NCBI GenBank assembly: GCA_030848705.1
Contig: CM061239.1
Span: forward strand, 82,132,363-82,196,362
Origin: Heracleum sosnowskyi
Lineage: Eukaryota > Streptophyta > Magnoliopsida > Apiales > Apiaceae
Direction of reading: 5' to 3'
DNA: 64,000 nt
This document shows, in pieces, positions 11,313 through 21,520 of the stretch. A program made the translations under genes and the position numbers. Position 1 is the first letter of the stretch; every line of letters starts with the position of its first letter. The notes below the pieces were generated by a model. It had not been told where the DNA came from. It worked only from the letters and a program-made list of their open reading frames with translations, and searched no databases.

Positions 11313-14300
11313 TCACTCTGAAAATAAATGGGGATATCTTTCTAGCATCTCGCTCTCTAGCTCCCAAGTTGATTCTTCCACATTATGATTTCTCCATACT
11401 ACTCTGACTAGATTGATGACCTTGTTTCGGAGCACTTGTTCCTTTCGATCTATAATTTCTATTGGCTGCTCCACATAGGTCAAGTCTGGTTGTAGGTCTA
11501 CATGCTCGTATTCCACAATATGCTTAGCATCCGACTTGTAAGGCCTTAGCATCGAAACGTGAAACACATTGTGGACTTGTTGCAAATATGGGGGTAGTGC
11601 CAGTTCATACGCTAGCTTTCCAATACGTCTCAAAACCTCAAATGGCCCAATGTATCTAGGGCTCAACTTTCCTTTCTTTCCAAATCTCATCAGTCCTTTC
11701 CAAGGAGACACTTTCAAGAACACTAGGTCTCCTACTTCATACTCTTTGCCCTTCCGAGCCAAATCTGCATACTTTTTCTGTCTATCTTGGGCTGCTACTA
11801 GCCGTCCTCGAATTAAATCCACTATGTCCTTTGTCCTTTGAACCATTTCAGGCCCTAGCAACTTACGCTCACCAACTTCATCCCAATATAAGGGAGATCT
11901 GCACCTTCTTCCGTAAAGGGCCTCATAAGGCGGCATTCCAATGCTCGCATGAAAACTATTATTATAAGAGAACTCAACCAATGGCAAGTGATCATCCCAA
12001 CTTCCCTTAAGATCTAGGGCACAGAACCTCAGCATATCCTCTAGTGTTTGGATGGTCCTTTCACTTTGCCCATCTGTCTGAGGGTGATAGGCAGTACTCA
12101 TATTCAGTTTGGTTCCGGCACATTCCTGAAAACTCTTCCAAAATCTCGAATTAAATCTGGGATCTCGATCCGATACGATGGTCACCGGGACTCCATGCCG
12201 GGCCACAATCTCTTTCATATAAATATCCACTAATTTATCTACAGTGAATCTTTCGTTAATTGGTAGAAAGTGGGCTGACTTCGTTAGTCGGTCTATTATC
12301 ACCCATATGGCGTCATGATTGGCCTTGGTCCTTGGTAGGCCTACGACAAAGTCCATTGCTATATGATCCCATTTCCATTCGGGAATTTCCAGAGGTTGTA
12401 GAAGTCCACTGGGCCTTTGGTGTTCAGCTTTTACTCTTTGACAGGTCAGGCATTTGCCTACCCATTCCGCCACGTCTCTTTTCATGTTAGGCCACCAGTA
12501 ATACTCTTTCAAATCTTGATACATCTTATTTCCCCCTGGGTGAATTGAATATCTGCTATTGTGAGCCCCATGCAGAATCTCATCTTTCAGCTCTGGGACG
12601 TTAGGAATCCAAATTCTGTAAGTATATCTCATTAAGCCCTGGTTGTCTTTCTCAGTCCTCAACTCTTCCCCTGTCAGGGATTCTCTTTCATCTTGGAGCA
12701 TTCGCTCTTGGCACAACTTGATCTTTTCTAATAATGGGGATTGGACCTGAATCTCCATCAACTTCTCTTGGCTATCTCCTGGAACTTTGATCTCAATTTC
12801 CAACTTCTCCATATCTCTTATCAGGGCTTCCTCTAAAGTCATCATCTTAAGCCTCTCCTTTCTGCTAAGGGCGTCAGCCACCACATTGGCTTTACCCGGG
12901 TGATAACGAATTTCACAATCGTAATCCTTAATCAGTTCTAGCCATCTTCTCTGGCGCATGTTAAGCTCTTTTTGGGTAAAGATGTACTTAAGGCTCTTAT
13001 GATCCGTATAGATTTCACATTTTTCCCCATACAAATAGTGTCTCCAAATCTTTAAAGCGAAAACTATCGCCGCCAATTCTAGATCGTGAGTTGGGTATCG
13101 AATCTCGTAGTCCTTTAGCTGCCTTGACGCATACGCGATTACTTTATCATGCTGCATAAGCACACATCCTAATCCTTTATGCGAAGCGTCACTGTAAATT
13201 ACGAAATTCCCTTTTCCATCAGGCAACGCCAACACGGGGGCCGTCACCAACCTTCTCTTCAGCTCTTGAAAGCTTTTCTCACATTTATCTGTCCATTCAA
13301 ACTTCTCCGTCTTGCGGGTAAGTCGTGTTAACGGGGCTGCTATCTTTGCAAAATCTTGCACAAATCTCCGGTAATACCCGGCCAGTCCAATAAAGCTCCT
13401 TACCTCTGTTGGAGTGGTTGGACGCTCCCAATTCAAAACTGCTTCTATCTTGGAGGGGTCAACCAACACTCCTTCTTTATTAATCACATGCCCTAAAAAT
13501 TGCACCTCCTCCTTCCAGAATTCACACTTCGAAAACTTGGCGTACAACCGCTCTTTCCTGAGAATTCCTAGGGCTATCCTCAGATGCTCGGCGTGTTCTG
13601 CTTCTGTCTTAGAATAGATAAGAATGTCATCAATGAAAACTATGACGAATTTGTCCAAATATTTCTTGAACACTCTATTCATCAAGTCCATAAAGGCTGC
13701 GGGGGCGTTGGTTAATCCAAATGACATCACCAAGAACTCGTAATGTCCATAACGGGTACGGAATGCAGTCTTAGGAATATCCTCAGGTTTAATCTTCAAC
13801 TGGTGATATCCAGTTCTCAAGTCAATCTTAGAAAAGTACACAGCACCTCTTAGCTGATCAAACAAATCATCGATTCTTGGTAAAGGATACTTGTTCTTTA
13901 TGGTTAACTTGTTTAATTCGCGATAGTCAATGCATAATCTCATGCTCCCATCTTTCTTTTTAACAAACAACACTGGTGCGCCCCAAGGCGACACACTAGG
14001 TCTTATAAAACCTTTCTCTAACAGCTCTTGCAACTGGGTAGCCAGCTCCTTCATCTCTACTGGGGCTAATCTGTACGGGGCTTTGGACACTGGTGCTGCC
14101 CCTGGGGCTAGCTCGATTGCAAACTCAATTTCTCTGTCGGGTGGTAACCCTGGAAGGTCTTGGGGAAACACATCCTCGAATTCGTTGACTACGGGGATAT
14201 CTTGCAGATTGGGCACCTCTTTTTGGGTGTCCACCACGTAAGCTAAGTAGGCTTCGTTTCCTTTTCGCAACAATCTCTTAGTTTGGGCCATGGTTAAGAA

Positions 14301-16010
14301 TTTTTGCGTCTGTCTTATCCCTTTAAAAACTATATCCTTCTTTCCTGTGGTACTCAATCTAATCTTCTTCCCTTTACAATCTATTAGAGCATTATTGCGG
14401 GACAACCAATCCATTCCTAAAATGACATCAAACTCCCCTAACTTGAAAGGAATCAAATCAACAGAAAACGATTGATCTCCTATCTTTAACTCACATCCGG
14501 GATGAATCTGATTAACGGGAACTATCTCATGATTGGCTATTTCTACTTGTAAGGTACCTCTCAGGGGTTGAACTTTAAGTCCTAGTTTATAAGCAAAGTC
14601 CTTTGATATAAAGGATTTAGTCGCTCCAGAGTCAAATAAAACATTTGCACTGACTGAATTGAGGGAAAGAGTACCTGCTATCACATTGGCATCCCTTACT
14701 GCATCTTGTACTGTCATGTTAAAAGTTCTGGCCGTTGGTGGCTTGTTGGAGGTAGCTTTGCTGGCCCCCGATGCTGCTGGCTTGCTCTTTGGACAATTTC
14801 TCGATATATGTCCCTGCTGACCACAGTTATAACACGTAGGACTCTTGCTGTCATTAAGGGAATCCCTGGTATAAGAACTAGCATAATGGCCTGGCCGTCC
14901 ACACTTATAACAAGTTGTCAGACCCCTTTTACATACACCTGGATGCCTCTTCCCACAAGTGGCACATATCGGAAAGGATGGCTGAAAGGATTGGGACCGA
15001 GGTGCTCCCGACTGCTTATTACTCTGGTTTATGCTGGTGCTCGGGGTTGGCTTGGAGCCTTCATTTCTATTGGGTAGGGAAACCGCTCTGCGACTGAACT
15101 TGTTGGAAGGGTTGCCTCCTGCCGAACCCCCTCCCATACTCACATGCTTCCTCTTTCTCCCACCCCTTTCTTTCTGGACTTGATCGATGCCTGCTTCTGC
15201 GATTGAGGCTTTCTGCACTAGGGTGGCATAATCTGTAATTTCTAGAATAGCCACCCGATTCTGGATCCCTGGCCTCAACCCTTGCTGAAACCTACTAGCT
15301 CTCTTTTCATCCGTGTCCACGAACTCGGGCACGAGCCTAGACAGTTCGGTAAACTTCGCTTCATACTCCGCTACTGATAGATTATTTTGCTTTAGCTCCA
15401 AGAACTTGAGCTCCATCTGAGTTTTCATGAACCTCGGAAAATACTTTTCCAGAAATAACTGCTTAAACCTTTCCCAAACTACCACAGCACCTGCTTCCAT
15501 ATTTCTCTTGGCCTCCCACCAGTAGTTGGCCTCTCCCTTTAACATGTATGATGCAAAAACAGTCTTTTGTGCCTCCTCAATACTCAAAATTTCAAATGAC
15601 TTCTCCATCTCCTTAATCCATGCCCTTGCTTCTACTGGGTCGGCTGATCCTGTAAACTCAGGAGGCTTCAATGATTTAAAGGCCCTAAAAGAGTTGGCCA
15701 CATTACTGCTGTCCCCTTGAGGTGGTTGGGGTTGTCGAACCAAAATTTGTCTAAGCAAGTCCATGAACTGACCCATAGGGTCTCTATTCCGTTCCTCCCT
15801 TTCTTGCTCAACCTCAGTTTCTTCCCTTTCATCCTCAAATTCCGCGGTATAAAAGGTTTCATCTCTTTCCCCATACCGGGAGTCTTCCTGCTCATTATAG
15901 TCTTCGTCATTTTCTTCATCATACTCAGGGTTTTCACTATGTTGATTGTGACTCTCTTGGTCGGTAGACTCACGGGGATTAGCCCTGGTCGCAATTCTCC
16001 GCGGAGGCAT
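11313..16010 (-). CDS. Tekay gag-pol polyprotein, copy 1 (1565 aa)
   Basis: One uninterrupted frame. Domains: acidic N-terminus; Gag core about 110-240; first zinc knuckle C367, C370, H375 with Tyr instead of Cys at 380; second knuckle C393, C396, H401, C406 intact; protease with catalytic D460 (DSGA); RT with the Asp pair 794-795 (FIDD); RNase H with D941; integrase with an H2C2 finger and D1220, D1281, E1317 (D,D35E); chromodomain about 1512-1560. Start chosen at MPPRRIATR, the usual Tekay Gag beginning and the first ATG after the leader. The chromodomain is known in this clade to steer integration to modified chromatin. The C380Y change (TGT to TAT, codon 14873-14871) would break zinc binding in one knuckle and may impair RNA packaging; that is inference. 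Confidence 0.96.
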   Translation of the reverse strand: MPPRRIATRANPRESTDQESHNQHSENPEYDEENDEDYNEQEDSRYGERDETFYTAEFEDEREETEVEQEREERNRDPMGQFMDLLRQILVRQPQPPQGDSSNVANSFRAFKSLKPPEFTGSADPVEARAWIKEMEKSFEILSIEEAQKTVFASYMLKGEANYWWEAKRNMEAGAVVVWERFKQLFLEKYFPRFMKTQMELKFLELKQNNLSVAEYEAKFTELSRLVPEFVDTDEKRASRFQQGLRPGIQNRVAILEITDYATLVQKASIAEAGIDQVQKERGGRKRKHVSMGGGSAGGNPSNKFSRRAVSLPNRNEGSKPTPSTSINQSNKQSGAPRSQSFQPSFPICATCGKRHPGVCKRGLTTCYKCGRPGHYASSYTRDSLNDSKSPTCYNCGQQGHISRNCPKSKPAASGASKATSNKPPTARTFNMTVQDAVRDANVIAGTLSLNSVSANVLFDSGATKSFISKDFAYKLGLKVQPLRGTLQVEIANHEIVPVNQIHPGCELKIGDQSFSVDLIPFKLGEFDVILGMDWLSRNNALIDCKGKKIRLSTTGKKDIVFKGIRQTQKFLTMAQTKRLLRKGNEAYLAYVVDTQKEVPNLQDIPVVNEFEDVFPQDLPGLPPDREIEFAIELAPGAAPVSKAPYRLAPVEMKELATQLQELLEKGFIRPSVSPWGAPVLFVKKKDGSMRLCIDYRELNKLTIKNKYPLPRIDDLFDQLRGAVYFSKIDLRTGYHQLKIKPEDIPKTAFRTRYGHYEFLVMSFGLTNAPAAFMDLMNRVFKKYLDKFVIVFIDDILIYSKTEAEHAEHLRIALGILRKERLYAKFSKCEFWKEEVQFLGHVINKEGVLVDPSKIEAVLNWERPTTPTEVRSFIGLAGYYRRFVQDFAKIAAPLTRLTRKTEKFEWTDKCEKSFQELKRRLVTAPVLALPDGKGNFVIYSDASHKGLGCVLMQHDKVIAYASRQLKDYEIRYPTHDLELAAIVFALKIWRHYLYGEKCEIYTDHKSLKYIFTQKELNMRQRRWLELIKDYDCEIRYHPGKANVVADALSRKERLKMMTLEEALIRDMEKLEIEIKVPGDSQEKLMEIQVQSPLLEKIKLCQERMLQDERESLTGEELRTEKDNQGLMRYTYRIWIPNVPELKDEILHGAHNSRYSIHPGGNKMYQDLKEYYWWPNMKRDVAEWVGKCLTCQRVKAEHQRPSGLLQPLEIPEWKWDHIAMDFVVGLPRTKANHDAIWVIIDRLTKSAHFLPINERFTVDKLVDIYMKEIVARHGVPVTIVSDRDPRFNSRFWKSFQECAGTKLNMSTAYHPQTDGQSERTIQTLEDMLRFCALDLKGSWDDHLPLVEFSYNNSFHASIGMPPYEALYGRRCRSPLYWDEVGERKLLGPEMVQRTKDIVDLIRGRLVAAQDRQKKYADLARKGKEYEVGDLVFLKVSPWKGLMRFGKKGKLSPRYIGPFEVLRRIGKLAYELALPPYLQQVHNVFHVSMLRPYKSDAKHIVEYEHVDLQPDLTYVEQPIEIIDRKEQVLRNKVINLVRVVWRNHNVEESTWELESEMLERYPHLFSE

Positions 16011-16429
16011 CTTACTGAAATTTCAGAAAATCACATTAAATTTATACACCTGTTTTGTAGGATTTCTCCTTACACAATAATAGTATATTTGGGATTTAAG
16101 ATCCCCAGTTCTATATATGATGGCAATTTAATCGAAAAGTACGCACAGATAAAGATCAACACGCTGGTGACCATGTCACTACAACTGATGTAACTGAAAC
16201 GAAACCCATATATACATAGTGCTGTCAAAATACAACGTCTGAACCAACATCATAGTTTCAGAATACAACTGCCTGAAAACAACAACTAGCATGAAAGTGA
16301 AATACAAAGCCCATCCGTCTAGTCTGCCTACGGGAGCTATATACAATAAAACAAACCCTCCAAAAGTCGGCACTCTACCATGGCCGGGCAAGACTAGAAG
16401 GCTAGACTACCATATCACTGTATCTGGAA

Positions 16430-16921
16430 TCAGCCACGAGCGCGGCTCAGGGCCCTCACCCTGACCATAGCAAGACAAACAATCTCCTCAGTATCAAACC
16501 GGGACACTCTGCCACCTCCGTCTGTCTGTAAGGCCCTAATCCTCGCTCGTGCCCGGCGCTCGATGCGGGTCACCTCCCTCCTAAAGACCTGGGGACGAAT
16601 GGTCCTCCTGATACGCTGGAGCCTACGCCTCTCAGTCCTCTCCGCGGCGAGCTGTAGCCGAGACTCTGCCAACCTGGCCTCTGCTGCTGTCAAGTCTGTC
16701 GTCAACCTGCTCACAATCCACCCATGCACAAAAACCGGCACGCCATCTAGGGGGGCATGGGACGGAGTGACTGGGATCACTGGCGGAACATCCTCTGCCT
16801 GAGTGGTCTCTGGGGTCTGCTCCTCATGATCCGTAGGAGGACTCAGCGGGAGAGGTGGGGAACTAGGGGGACTCTCCGAATCATCCCTGCCCTGCTCCTC
16901 AGCCTGAGCCTCACCTCCCAT
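16430..16921 (-). CDS. Additional ORF upstream of gag, copy 1 (163 aa from the first ATG)
   Basis: Lies between primer site and gag on the coding strand. The predicted protein starts acidic and proline/serine-rich (SPPSSPPLPLSPP) and ends in a strongly basic, arginine-rich helix-like part with ERTERRRLQRIRR. The frame stays open upstream of this ATG through an acidic stretch rich in EED and EEDP, but in copy 1 a TAG (17087-17089) interrupts it; copy 2 has CAG there. No ATG occurs earlier in the open stretch, so the start is uncertain. I do not recognise the family. It accumulated four replacements between copies in 163 codons, against six in the 1565 codons of gag-pol. It may be an expressed accessory protein or merely a fortuitously open GC-rich leader. 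Confidence 0.5.
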   Translation of the reverse strand: MGGEAQAEEQGRDDSESPPSSPPLPLSPPTDHEEQTPETTQAEDVPPVIPVTPSHAPLDGVPVFVHGWIVSRLTTDLTAAEARLAESRLQLAAERTERRRLQRIRRTIRPQVFRREVTRIERRARARIRALQTDGGGRVSRFDTEEIVCLAMVRVRALSRARG

Positions 16922-17264
16922 CTCCTCCTCTGAATCTACATCAACAACAGGAATCTCCTCGTCAAACCCAGTGGCCGGGGCCCAGTCGGGATCCTCCTCC
17001 GGATCCTCCTCCGAATCCTCCTCCTGATGCTCACCTCCTGATCTCTCATAGTATGGGTCCGAGGTCCGAAGTAGCTCCTCATCATGCTACCGCTCAAACG
17101 CCTCTGGGTCTGGGATATCGCTCGCCTACACAAGAACGAACTATATTACTACCATGGTACTTAAAAGTTCCCGTAAGGGTTTTAGGTGAACCTGACAGGG
17201 GTTCTTATTATCTTAATGAGTTTATAATTATACGTCTCATCATCTCTGGGGTGTCTAACTCTTA

Positions 17265-17276
17265 GCTCTGATACCA
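17265..17276 (-). other. Primer-binding site (initiator Met-tRNA), Tekay copy 1
   Basis: The minus strand reads TGGTATCAGAGC, the standard complement of plant initiator Met-tRNA 3' end, four bases inside the LTR at 17281. It shows that 17281-21487 is the 5' LTR of copy 1. Confidence 0.92.
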
Positions 17277-17280
17277 TCTC

Positions 17281-20200
17281 TGTAACAGCCCCAGACCCGG
17301 GGTCGGAGATCTGGTCGTTACGGTCATCATTCCATACATCATGCTTGACTTGAATCAATACAAATAAACAACATGCTATGACCCCACCATCTATCTCACA
17401 CACACACACAAGTTATAGTCCCAGAGATGAACTTGAAATAAGTACTGCTAACAGGGTCCATACACATATCATAAGTGATTACAAGCCCAAATATAATTTA
17501 CAAGTTTAAGTTTGCTGCCACTTCTTACGTTATGTCATACATATAATTAAAAGCTGAATCTGAACTACCAGTCTATATCACTAGTAGGCTCTACCTCAGC
17601 TATGGCGGCTGTAGTATCAGGGGAGAGTCCTCTGGGTTCCAAAACCCTCTTGCGGCTGGTGGTGCGAAACATCTGGTTTATCTGTTGTGGTGATATATAT
17701 AAAAACAAGCAAGGGTGAGCAACAAGGCCCACCAAAATAATACTGAGCTGATAACAATGTGTATAATCAAGTATCATCTATCAAAATAAGCATTTAGCTC
17801 ATATCATAGTCTGGAAATAAAATCACTGTAAAATAATTTCAATCTATCTTCATAATTCATCTGATTCCAAGTATCTTTTCCCAAATATCATATACCTTCC
17901 ATAAATTTATATACTTTCTGGAAAACTCATACACTGAAATAAACTGGAATACTCTTGAGTAAACTTTTTCTTTCTGAAAACTTGCATAGGACTGACAACT
18001 GGAATAAACTTTCTTTTCTGAAAACTTGCATAAAACTGAGTAACTGGAGTAATTTCTCTTTCTCTGAAAACTTGCACAAGATGTGCTCTTTCATGAATAG
18101 TGAACTGTAGATGGAGATGCTGGGCGCCGAGGATACCCCTACGATGATCAGTCGTAAGGCGAATCCCCCTGCTGTTTTTCTACGTAGAAGGGAAGATAAT
18201 CAGTCTCACACCGACTTACCTCCCCGCCAATCGGTTGTAGGCAGGATGAACAGACCCGTTCTTGGACGGTCGATTCTGTTACATCCACTTCTCCTACGGT
18301 CGGGCACTGATAAATCTAAGGAAAGAACGACGATCTACGCGTAATTCCCTTAGGGGACCGGCGCTACTCAGTCCCTTATATATCTCCAAGTTCGAGTAAA
18401 TCCATAACACTGAAACATAAAGTTCCTTCCCCTTTTTCCCCAAGAATACAACTCCACAAAGTAGTCATATCTGGTTGGAAAGGAAAATTCACCCATATTT
18501 CCCAAGCTGACGCTTGTTAATGGATGCAACTAATTCCACTGATCTTACCCCTCGGATCTTGAGGAAGTAATCAAAATCATTTTGATGGTAGTAAACCAGA
18601 CTGATAAATTCATTGATTTAAAAGATTTAGGACCGGGCAGTCCACTTGAAACAACCATAAAATCTTGAGAAAGGTTCCATGTATCTTTGAAGTTTGAGCG
18701 AACATTTAAGTCTTTCTGAATATAGACTTAAACGGGAAATAGTTTTAGGAACCTTCTCTAATTATATTTATAATTGTCTGAATAAAACTTTATTAGCTAT
18801 CTAGGGTTTAAAAATAGTTTTCACGAAATACTTCCTTAAGAAGTAGGGCTTTAAATAATTAAATCAATATTTAATAAAGAATATTTATTTAGAAATAATT
18901 CTCAAGTACTTTATTATCAAAAAGGGTAGATAACAACTATTCATCATATATTTAAAATATACCCTTAATAGATTAAACTTCAAATGATCTTTAATTTGTA
19001 AATCATTTATCGAGATTAATTGTAATAACACAATAAAATAACCCTAGATAGCAACTGATACCATTCTTAGCATGTAAAATAAATATAGAGAATATATAAT
19101 ATATCTCTAGATAACAACTGATACCATTCCCGGTCCAAAGTATAAATGCAGAGTATATTCCCCCTACCGAGGGTTTTACTTAGCACATCAGCTCCAAAAT
19201 ATTACTATATCCATAGCTTATAAGTTCAACTTATATCAATACTTTGATTTAGCATCATAGAAATCATTTCGAAATCATACACATATAGCATATATCTCAA
19301 ATTCTTTAGTTATCACCACAACAGTTTTAAAAAGGTATAGGTTTGAAAACTTGCCTGATCTCTTAGTCGGTGGGTGGTGTCCTGCAGTAGTCCGGCGATC
19401 TATCAACAATAAAATACCTTTCATCAATAACTCATACTTAGGAATCAAGCAAAACATGATTCTTAAACTTAAGCACCGCACTAAGGCGACTATATAATCC
19501 TAACCCTTGCAATTTCTACCGACACCTTATAATTAGGTACTCGTTTGTTATCAAAGGGCATCATCCCGACTTGCTCTTGATCTGTCTTGAAGTTATAAAT
19601 ATTCTAGGGTCAACCTCGTATGATTCATTTCAAGATTTTCGACTCATTTCTCAAAGTTTTCCAAAGTTATACCCAAGTACTAGTTTTAAGGGGTTTCTCG
19701 CATTTATCCTAACTTCAAACATTTTTTATAAAATCGAAAAACGATCTTTTTCACACAAGGTCTTCTCCCACACTTTCCTTTCTGTCTCTAGTATTTAATT
19801 ATCATGTTTAACCCCTGCAAAGATCCAGTTAAGTAATCTCAACTTCAGTTACGAACTTTTCTTCTCATTTTCGAACCACTTTTACTAATTTGACCATATC
19901 TCCTAAACCGTAAATCGTATTGCTTCGATTTTCGCACCAAAACGATCTACGTTCAACAATCTATAAGTACAAGTCATATAAACATTCATACCCGAGGCCT
20001 ATCTTAACTGTTATGCTCTGTTTTTAAGGGCTTTAGAAATTTCGTCATTACGACGGCTATAAATCGGATAATCCCAAATTTCAAACCATCTAAATTGCTC
20101 ATCAATCACTCCCATCAACATATACATCTGATTCAACCAAGAACTGAGTCCAAGCAATGCCTTTACGTTCTTAATACTCAATATTACTTGTAACAAAGCT

Positions 20201-21487
20201 CAAACATAGCTACTAATGTCAACTAAGGCCATAAACATGCATCAACATCATTAATCATCCATAAACTTCACACTACTTCAAGGGTTTCAAGATTTATACC
20301 TTCTTTGGAGTTTATATAAGCCTAATAATCCTTGTATGGTCCTAAGATAGCTTGAATCCACAAAAGAAATCATGAAAACAAGGTTAGCTTTCGGAGTTAC
20401 TATTCATCCAGTGAAAGAACTGCCAAAACGAAGGCCTTACCGTGCTCAAATGGAAAACTCTCATGAAATAGAAGTTGTAGATTATCTCAAGACCTTTCCA
20501 ACAAGCTAAAGAACGCAAGATTTGAGTAAGACACGAAGGAGATATGGCGGCTACAGTTTGGCCGAATGTTGCTCTTCAATGGTGAGGAAATGTTTTGATT
20601 TTTCTTTTCTTTTGATTTTCTACTTTTCTTTGTTTTAATCACTTGTATTTTGTAATTAGATGGTCAAAGTGATGACTCATTGGTCCTTGATGCTTCTTCT
20701 TGCGACACTTGGCGCACATGCATTGCTCCTCCTAAAGTAGCTTTATCGGTTCGTTTCTTTTCACACGGATGATCCAAATGTCGCATCCCTTGAACTAATC
20801 TCGTTACATGTTACTTCCATGTCTACATTTAATCCCGTAAACGTTCTTAATATTTCTAAATCTTTTATTAATCCACATCCATAGAATTAATAATTTAAAT
20901 CCTTAAATATCCTCAAATAATAATTATTTAGTCCGTTTTTGGTGAAATTTCGGAGAAAACGAAAAATGCTATTTTTCCGATTCTGACAGCTTCTGCATTC
21001 TTTTATTTCCATCGTAGATCACTAATGCGACTTTGAAAGTTTATTATATCGTCCCGCATATAGGGTGGTCTGAAAACTTTTAAATGAAGAGTTACTATTC
21101 ATCAGTGGTTTTCTATAATCTTTTGGATCAAAATCCGTTCCAATATTCCTGATCTATTTTCGCTTTACTCTTTGCACTTAGAAAACGTTCTAGTGCTTTC
21201 TCGGGCATACGCCATCTTGTCTACGGAGTTGTCGGATGTATTCCAGATATTGATTTGGATGACATAAAAATACTTTCCTTCCCTGAAGTATTGTATTCTT
21301 ATCTTCCAGATTGATTGTTCTTATTTATATGTTCAGTCCATTCTTATTATTCTCAAAATGTTTGAAAACTGGAATCCATATTCATTTCATACTTAATTCT
21401 CCAAAAACCATTACCACCATCCACATATATATGTACATCATCATACAATAAAAGTTTTAATTCTACCCAAAAATCTGGGGTTTTACA
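17281..21487 (-). repeat. Tekay LTR 2, shared middle LTR
   Basis: 4207 bp, the same length as LTR 1. It is flanked by a primer site on its left and a polypurine tract on its right, so it serves as 5' LTR of copy 1 and 3' LTR of copy 2. It has only about three private substitutions, carrying the LTR 3 allele where LTR 1 is odd and the LTR 1 allele where LTR 3 is odd. There is no target-site duplication at either edge. Confidence 0.95.
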
Positions 21488-21500
21488 GTCTCCCCTCCTT
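21488..21500 (-). other. Polypurine tract, Tekay copy 2
   Basis: AAGGAGGGGAGAC on the minus strand, directly against LTR 2, identical to copy 1. Confidence 0.85.
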
Positions 21501-21520
21501 AAAAGGATTCCGTCCCGGAA

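Noticed and set aside
11569..16193. Plus-strand frames opposite Tekay gag-pol (up to 158 codons)
   Set aside because: They are antisense shadows of a long, conserved coding frame.
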